64,000 bases of DNA, taken from Cohnella faecalis (GTDB lineage Bacteria; Bacillota; Bacilli; Paenibacillales; Paenibacillaceae). Positions 58,980-64,000 of the stretch are shown here, piece by piece. The notes under the pieces were generated by a model, which was not told where the DNA came from, did no database searches, and saw only the letters and a program-made list of their open reading frames with translations. The translations under genes and the position numbers were made by a program. The stretch spans positions 1,240,001 through 1,304,000 of the forward strand of contig NZ_QXJM01000039.1 in NCBI RefSeq assembly GCF_003570905.1, read 5' to 3'. The number at the start of each line of letters is the position of its first letter. The first letter of the stretch is position 1.

Positions 58980-59873
58980 ATGGGGACTCGGACGAAGGAA
59001 CCTAAGCCGGACTGGCTGCGCATCAAGCTGACGACCGGCGATTCCTACAAGGAAATCAAGGACATGATGCGGACAAAGACTCTTCATACGGTTTGCGAAG
59101 AAGCTCGTTGTCCGAATATATACGAATGCTGGGCGAACCGAACGGCCACGTTCATGATTTTGGGCGATATTTGTACGCGGGCTTGCCGTTTTTGCGCCGT
59201 TAAGACGGGCTTGCCGACGGAGCTTGATCTCCAGGAGCCCGAGAGGGTGGCGGAAGCCGCGGAGCAGATGGGACTGCGGCATTGCGTCGTCACCTCCGTA
59301 GCGCGCGACGATCTGAAGGACGGAGGAGCTTCCATCTTCGCCGCTACGATTCATGCGATTCGCGCGAGAATGCCGTTGTGCAGCGTGGAAGTGCTCATTC
59401 CCGATTTTCTGGGGGACGAGGCGTCGCTCCGAATCGTAATGGACGCCAAGCCGGACATTTTGAATCATAATATCGAGACGGTCGAAAGGCTGTCGGATCG
59501 CGTTCGCGCGAAAGCGAAATACAGCCGTTCCCTGGAGCTTCTTCGCAGAGCCAAGGAAATGCAGCCGCAGATTCCGACAAAATCGAGCATTATGCTCGGA
59601 GTAGGCGAGACGATCGAGGAGGTTCATCAGGCGATGGACGATTTGCGAGCCGTCGATGTGGACATCCTTACGCTCGGTCAATATTTGCAGCCGTCGTCCA
59701 CGCATTTGAACGTGGAGCGATACGTGCATCCGGATGAGTTCGCAGAGCTCAAAATCGTAGGCAAGTCCAAAGGCTTTTCCAGCGTGGAATCGGCGCCGTT
59801 GGTGCGCAGCTCGTATCACGCGCATGAGCAAGTCAAGACCGCCGCGGCTGCAGCGGCCGGCGCCAAAGGCTGA
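58980..59873 (+). CDS. lipA: Lipoyl synthase
   Basis: This 297-residue radical SAM enzyme inserts sulfur into octanoyl groups. It has the auxiliary cluster cysteines in [12 protein letters not shown], the radical [11 protein letters not shown], and the conserved C-terminal [15 protein letters not shown] precedes ATG 58980. It lies between lytH and yutD as in related Bacilli. The C-terminus ends in an alanine-rich tail. Confidence 0.93.
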   Translation: MGTRTKEPKPDWLRIKLTTGDSYKEIKDMMRTKTLHTVCEEARCPNIYECWANRTATFMILGDICTRACRFCAVKTGLPTELDLQEPERVAEAAEQMGLRHCVVTSVARDDLKDGGASIFAATIHAIRARMPLCSVEVLIPDFLGDEASLRIVMDAKPDILNHNIETVERLSDRVRAKAKYSRSLELLRRAKEMQPQIPTKSSIMLGVGETIEEVHQAMDDLRAVDVDILTLGQYLQPSSTHLNVERYVHPDEFAELKIVGKSKGFSSVESAPLVRSSYHAHEQVKTAAAAAAGAKG

Positions 59874-59898
59874 TCGAACACGGACCGCGATAGCTTCG

Positions 59899-59946
59899 GC
59901 AACCCGCCTTCCCGGCCTTCAGGCTGGCGACGGCGGGTTGCTTTCG
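59899..59946 (+). terminator. Terminator hairpin after lipA
   Basis: CAACCCGCC pairs with GGCGGGTTG, with a nested GCC/GGC hairpin inside, followed by CTTTC. The T tract is short. Confidence 0.6.
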
Positions 59947-59966
59947 TTTCCGGCGGAGGTTTTTCG

Positions 59967-59994
59967 TTGAATTTTACCGGAAATCGGGTATATT
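59967..59994 (+). promoter_or_regulatory. Promoter upstream of yutD
   Basis: TTGAAT and TATATT lie 16 bases apart, about 100 bases before the GTG start. Confidence 0.5.
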
Positions 59995-60097
59995 GGAAAC
60001 AGGGTCAGACATTCAGTGCCGACACGGGCAGACGAACGAAACGAACGGATCGGAAAGGTCAATCGTTCCGGCGGTCGTTTGGGAGGAGAACCGAATC

Positions 60098-61099
60098 GTG
60101 ATATTCATGGCTGGAGGAAATGCATACGAGCTCGTTCATGAACATAAAACCGCCTGGAATCCGGAAGCGTTCCGCGAACGGTTCAGCGAGGTGCTGGAGC
60201 GCTACGACTATATCGTGGGAGATTGGGGTTACAACCAACTCAGGCTCAAAGGCTTCTTTAAGGAAGGACACTCACGCTCGACCAAAGATTCGACGATCGC
60301 GAGTCTGGTTGATTACATTAACGAATATTGCAATTTCGGATGCGCTTACTTCGTGCTGACCAAGCTGGATGCGACGGCTCTGCCGCCCGGAACGGAATTG
60401 ACCGATCTGGAATCGGCCGCCGCTTCGGCCGCGGCTAGCGAAGGCGCGGAGCCGCAGGCGGCGGAAGCCGCCGTCGCTCCAACGACGGGAGGCATCCTGA
60501 TGCGTTGGCCGCTCAAGGAGCGTCCGGGCGGCCCGGTTCGCACGCCGAGCATGTCTGCCGTCGCCAGAGCGGTTGCGGAGAGCGCCGAACGGAGAAACGC
60601 GAACGCGGGATCCCAGTCGGGCGGACGGTCGTCTTCCGACGGCCGACAGTCCGGTTATGGCGGCGGGAACCGTCAGGATGGCGGCAATCGTCAAGGCGGA
60701 CGCTCGAACGGCAGCTACTACCAAGGGCAAGGGGATCGCAGGCAAGGCGGCGGAGGTGGAGGCGGAGGCCAAACGTCCGGCGGTGCGGGAGAAGGGCGGG
60801 GAGGCAAGCCCTCTTACCAGCAGCAACAGCGCGAGCGCGGTCCTCGCCAGCAGGGCGGCGACAGGAACGTCTCTTCCGGCGGTCAGCCTCGCCCGCAGCA
60901 GCAGGAGCGCGCAGTTGTCGAGCCGCCGCGCGCTGGAGAAGCGGCCGTCGGCGCACCGCGCGGAGACGCCGCGAAGAGCGGCGGTGGCGGCCGTTGGGGG
61001 CCAAGCGGCAAAAATCGCCGCAGGCAGCGTTACGGCGGCAAGCCGAATCACCAGGAAAGCTCGCACAGTCCCGAACCCGGCAAGCCGGGCGGCGAATAA
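60098..61099 (+). CDS. yutD: YutD-family protein with long Gly/Arg/Gln-rich tail
   Basis: The first 90 or so residues match the YutD family (YDYIVGDWGYNQLRLKGFF and YINEYCNFGCAYFVL). GTG 60098 follows GGGAGGAG and gives 333 residues, about three times the family's usual length. The extra part is an Ala-rich linker followed by about 170 residues rich in Gly, Arg, Gln and Ser with RQGG, RGG-like and poly-Gly runs, and a basic end. It is likely disordered and nucleic-acid binding in character. Function of YutD is not known. Confidence 0.82.
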   Translation: MIFMAGGNAYELVHEHKTAWNPEAFRERFSEVLERYDYIVGDWGYNQLRLKGFFKEGHSRSTKDSTIASLVDYINEYCNFGCAYFVLTKLDATALPPGTELTDLESAAASAAASEGAEPQAAEAAVAPTTGGILMRWPLKERPGGPVRTPSMSAVARAVAESAERRNANAGSQSGGRSSSDGRQSGYGGGNRQDGGNRQGGRSNGSYYQGQGDRRQGGGGGGGGQTSGGAGEGRGGKPSYQQQQRERGPRQQGGDRNVSSGGQPRPQQQERAVVEPPRAGEAAVGAPRGDAAKSGGGGRWGPSGKNRRRQRYGGKPNHQESSHSPEPGKPGGE

Positions 61100-61111
61100 G
61101 AAGATTCATAT

Positions 61112-61147
61112 GTCCGATCGGTCGCTTAGACCGGTCGGGATTTTTTT
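61112..61147 (+). terminator. Rho-independent terminator of yutD
   Basis: CCGATCGGTC pairs with GACCGGTCGGG across a short loop, followed by seven T residues. Confidence 0.8.
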
Positions 61148-61148
61148 G

Positions 61149-61630
61149 TTTGGAATACCTTCGTCTAAACGATACCGAAGGCGTTTTGCTCGCAGATGCG
61201 TAACCGACTTCCGAGAAGGAACCCAAAGCCGAGCGTGTCGTCGAGCCAAATCGAGCCGAGCTCGACTCTCGTGCCGGACTAACGCGGAGTGGGCTAAATC
61301 GCACCGATGATGCCACATAAGCCGTGGGGGGAGGGGGACGAACCGGATTCGATTTTGGAGTCGATCCCAACGCCGAATGATCCACGTTCCACGCCTGACC
61401 CGAATACGCACCGAGCCCCACGATCAACTGTAAAACATACCTTTATTTTTGATGATAGATCGGATTCAAACGATATTACCTGTAAATGTTACATTTGTTT
61501 GGGGCGTTTCTAGCGTCAAGCTCCGAAATGACAAAAAATAAATGCTCTTTTTGCAGTTCCATCCCAGCGGCGCATCTCAACAGGATGAATTGATGTATCT
61601 AATACAGTTATTCCGCTCACCTGTCAGACG
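61149..61630. other. Intergenic stretch without a recognisable gene
   Basis: About 480 bases contain no frame that I can support. The second half is AT-richer and leads into a fragment of a secretion-protein-like frame. Confidence 0.4.
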
Positions 61631-61639
61631 AACTCCAAT

Positions 61640-61780
61640 GAGGAAATCTGTTTACATTGTAGACATTGACCTCACTTCCGGGCTTTCAGGGAATGTGGAG
61701 ATTATCACGGGCAAGCGGACGGTCATGCAGTATTTCCTTGAACCGATTACCAAGGGACTCGGGGAAAGTTTGGCGCAATG
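61640..61780 (+). pseudogene. Fragment resembling the C-terminus of an HlyD-family membrane fusion protein
   Basis: SVYIVDIDLTSGLSGNVEIITG leads into KRTVMQYFLEPITKGLGESL, which follows the pattern at the end of HlyD-type adaptor proteins (a GM-SG-EI-TGRR segment and a Y-L-PL-KGL-ES tail). No N-terminal part precedes it, and the frame continues past the normal end. It looks like a decayed remnant. Confidence 0.4.
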
Positions 61781-61885
61781 TCAATACTTCGACAAGATTG
61801 AAGCCGCGCAAGCCGAGATTTCGCTGCCGACCGTTCGATATAATCGAATATATAGCTGGAAAATACAAGAGTGGAGGTCGTTCCG

Positions 61886-62971
61886 ATGGTCATCAAGCAA
61901 CCGCTGACGCGCTTAGTTCCGGCCTTTTGGGCTATAGCTCTGACAATTGTTTTCGCGGATTTAATTTTAGCCCGCGTCGTACCCGGCGCACCGGAAGACA
62001 GGACGTTCGTTTACGCGGTTTTGTTCGACTTCATGCTGGTCGTTCCTGCATTATATTGGTTTCTTATGGTCAAAAAAAGCGGCAAAAAACGGTCCCGCGT
62101 TCTTCTGATCCCCGGGATCGGAGCGATTGTCGCCTGGTTGGCGCTTCCGGCAGCCGCACGCGCAGCCGTCTGGCAGGCCGCCGCTCCCATGGAGGCTTTC
62201 ATTATCGCCTTTGAAGCGGCCATTATCGGATACGAGATCCGCCTTGTATACCGGGCCATACGACAGTTCCGCACGGAAAAAAGAAAGACGGCCGACACGG
62301 CGGAAGCGCTTCGCACCAGTATTGTCCACGCAGCCGGAACGGGGAAAATAGCTTCTGTGATGCTGCACGACATATCTATGGTCTACTTTCTGATTTTCTC
62401 TTGGAGAAGGAAGCGCCCGGCCAGCCAAACGGCGGAAGCCGGATTTTTCACTTACCATCGCGGCAATCAATGGATTTACCCGGCGGTGATAACCAAAATT
62501 GTGCTGTTCGAGACTGTTGGTCTCCATTTGCTCGTGCAGATGTGGTCGCCCGTTGCCGCATGGATCGTAACGGCTTTGGACGCGTGGCTGATTGCGCTGC
62601 TATGGGCGGATTACCGGGCTTCGGCGCTTCAACCCGTAAAAGTGGAGGAGGACGTTCTGAAGCTTCGATACGGACTGCGCATACAGGCGGACGTGCCGTT
62701 AGCGTCGATTGCTTCCATCGCGAAACGGGGAGAAGCGGCTATGGACGAAAAAAAGAGCAAGGACGAAATCGGCCCGCTCTATGGATCGGGCAACGTGAGA
62801 ATCGAATTGAAGGCTCCGATTCGAGTCGAAGGACTGCTGTTTTTGCCGCGCGAAGCGACAATCATTGATCTGACGCTGGACGAGCCGGATGCTTTCGTGA
62901 GGACGATGAACGGCAGACTTCATGCGGAAGACGGCCTGCCTGCTTCTCCTATCTCGAATCCGAGCCGATGA
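61886..62971 (+). CDS. Multi-TM protein of unknown function
   Basis: This protein of about 361 residues has roughly six membrane segments (for example near 10-30, 42-62, 75-100, 105-125, 200-225 and 235-255). A C-terminal soluble part of about 100 residues has alternating strands (VEEDVLKLRYGLRIQADVPL), reminiscent of a small PH-like module. TGGAGGT precedes ATG 61886. The family is not recognised. It converges on the NAD kinase gene with a 23-base overlap. Confidence 0.6.
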   Translation: MVIKQPLTRLVPAFWAIALTIVFADLILARVVPGAPEDRTFVYAVLFDFMLVVPALYWFLMVKKSGKKRSRVLLIPGIGAIVAWLALPAAARAAVWQAAAPMEAFIIAFEAAIIGYEIRLVYRAIRQFRTEKRKTADTAEALRTSIVHAAGTGKIASVMLHDISMVYFLIFSWRRKRPASQTAEAGFFTYHRGNQWIYPAVITKIVLFETVGLHLLVQMWSPVAAWIVTALDAWLIALLWADYRASALQPVKVEEDVLKLRYGLRIQADVPLASIASIAKRGEAAMDEKKSKDEIGPLYGSGNVRIELKAPIRVEGLLFLPREATIIDLTLDEPDAFVRTMNGRLHAEDGLPASPISNPSR

Positions 62972-63746
62972 ACGCCTCGCGGACACGGTGCCAGAACGGG
63001 AACGGCCGGTACCTGGCGAACGTGATTTTGTCGTCGGCGACGCTGCAGCGGATCGACAGCACGCCTTCCATTTGCAGGATCAGATGGTCGATGCCGATAT
63101 ACAGAGGTTCCTCCGGGTCCGGAACGATGTCGCAATGGTGATGTTTGGGCAGGATGACGGAAGAGCCGAGCGTCCGGTACACGCGATTGTTGATGGAGGC
63201 GATCTCTGCGATTTGGAGCGCTTCAAGGGACGGATGAATAACCGCTCCGCCCAGACTCTTGTTGTAGCCGGTGCTTCCGGAAGGAGTTGAAATGACAATG
63301 CCGTCGCCGCGGAACATCTCGAACGGCTCGTCGTTAATGTCGATACCGGCTACGAGTGTTCCGTCCACGCATTTGAGCGTGAACTCGTTCAATGCGAGAT
63401 AAGCCGAGGTTCCGCCTCGGGTCGTAATTTCAACGCGTATAAGAGGATATCTGACTTTGTTGGGCTCGGAAGTAGCGATCATTTCGACCAATTCGGGCAA
63501 CTCGTCCTTTTGCCAGTCGGCATAGAAGCCCAAGTGGCCGGTATGAACGCCAATGAACGCTATGTCGTCTACGCGGGCGCGAAAACGGTGAAAGGCGTGC
63601 AGGAGAGTTCCGTCCCCGCCGATCGACAAGACGATATCGGGAGTCCCTTCGCTTCGTTCGAGACCGTGTTCGGATGCGAGAGCGTGGAACTTTTCCGCCA
63701 ATTCGCGCGATAGCGGGTCTCCCCGGTCAAGCAATGCATATTTCAA
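62949..63746 (-). CDS. nadK: NAD kinase
   Basis: This 265-residue enzyme phosphorylates NAD to NADP. It has the phosphate-binding SIGGDGTLL near residue 42, the NEFTLK segment, and STPSGSTGYNKSLGG. The size and layout match the second (short) NadK type of Bacilli. GGAGCC lies a few bases before ATG 63746. It overlaps the convergent membrane-protein gene. Confidence 0.92.
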   Translation of the reverse strand: MKYALLDRGDPLSRELAEKFHALASEHGLERSEGTPDIVLSIGGDGTLLHAFHRFRARVDDIAFIGVHTGHLGFYADWQKDELPELVEMIATSEPNKVRYPLIRVEITTRGGTSAYLALNEFTLKCVDGTLVAGIDINDEPFEMFRGDGIVISTPSGSTGYNKSLGGAVIHPSLEALQIAEIASINNRVYRTLGSSVILPKHHHCDIVPDPEEPLYIGIDHLILQMEGVLSIRCSVADDKITFARYRPFPFWHRVREAFIGSDSR

Positions 63747-63829
63747 CGGATTGGCTCCTTTGCTTCGTGGCGATCCATAAATCTGATTCGATCATAAACA
63801 ATAACGACGGGGAAAACAATCCCGTGACC

Positions 63830-64000
63830 TTAGTCCCTTTTCCTCCCAGAAAGCTTGTCGACCGCTAACGCGACGGCGCCTGCCGCCGCCAGAAGAGCGA
63901 GCGTTCCCGCCGCCGCGGCAAGCGTCCAGACGAAAGCATCCGGCGCGGAGCGAGTCGCCGTCGCCCACGTGGGGTAGCTTGCGCTGCCGGCCGCCGAGAA
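63830..64000 (-). CDS. C-terminal end of an unidentified membrane protein (partial)
   Basis: Read leftward from the window edge, the frame runs FSAAGSASYPTWATATRS into an Ala/Leu-rich membrane segment (VWTLAAAAGTLALLAAAGAV) and a basic tail KLSGRKRD before TAA at 63830. A single C-terminal anchor after a Ser/Thr/Ala-rich stretch is visible. No family can be named. Confidence 0.5.
   Translation of the reverse strand, partial: FSAAGSASYPTWATATRSAPDAFVWTLAAAAGTLALLAAAGAVALAVDKLSGRKRD

Noticed and set aside
61307-61513. A small coding gene in the gap after yutD
   Set aside because: Composition is low-complexity and Pro/Asp-rich, no ribosome site precedes it, and no recognisable motif is present.

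Overview
The window looks like a chromosomal piece from an endospore-forming member of the Paenibacillaceae (Paenibacillus or Cohnella type). The grounds are LiaRS-type and germinant-receptor genes, sspI, yunB, lytH and yutD, an SLH-domain surface protein, a Ser T-box leader, AGGAGG-type ribosome sites and G+C-rich codon use. No rRNA, tRNA, transposase or cas gene was seen.

Layout. 1-1.8 kb: tail of a liaF-like gene, then liaS and liaR. 1.8-5.5 kb: a broken hypothetical gene, a four-unit palindromic array with an exact 52-bp pitch, an Sm-like small protein, zwf and a cyclase. 5.6-9.3 kb: an ADP/ATP-translocase-like protein fused to HEAT repeats and two cyclic-nucleotide domains. 9.4-11.4 kb: yhbD and two bactofilins. 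11.4-14.6 kb: two DHA2 exporters. 14.7-16.3 kb: prfC. 16.4-20.0 kb: an RCC1/Ig-like/SLH surface protein. 20.1-40.0 kb: phnM, sspI, a KtrA-type gene, a TrmH-type methyltransferase, and a gerA-type operon. 40.1-47 kb: an AT-richer orphan, then a histidine phosphatase, a maltodextrin-type ABC importer, a PHP phosphatase and mgtC. 47-49.8 kb: LacI and AraC regulators and a PEBP lipoprotein. 49.85-50.55 kb: a second array of 13 units with a 49-52 bp pitch. 50.55-53.3 kb: Ser T-box, serC, serS. 53.4-56.8 kb: Nudix protein, nitroreductase, and a MarR-DHA2 pair. 57-64 kb: yunB, lytH, lipA, yutD with a long low-complexity tail, a membrane protein, NAD kinase and a partial membrane protein.

About 6 kb (surface-protein tail to the start of gerAB) is present three times as direct-inverted-direct copies: about 18,990-24,893, 24,888-31,275 and 31,276-37,550. 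Small offsets mark both fold-back joints. Copy-to-copy differences are single-base homopolymer indels that pile up near the joints, so I favour an assembly or read chimera over a real tandem-inversion duplication. The true gene content is probably one copy.

At least twenty single-base frameshifts break otherwise convincing genes, and nearly all are losses of one base. In one case the inverted copy restores the frame. I therefore annotate most broken genes as single CDS and attribute the breaks to consensus error. The most interesting unexplained elements are the two unrelated intergenic arrays that share a pitch of about five helical turns.
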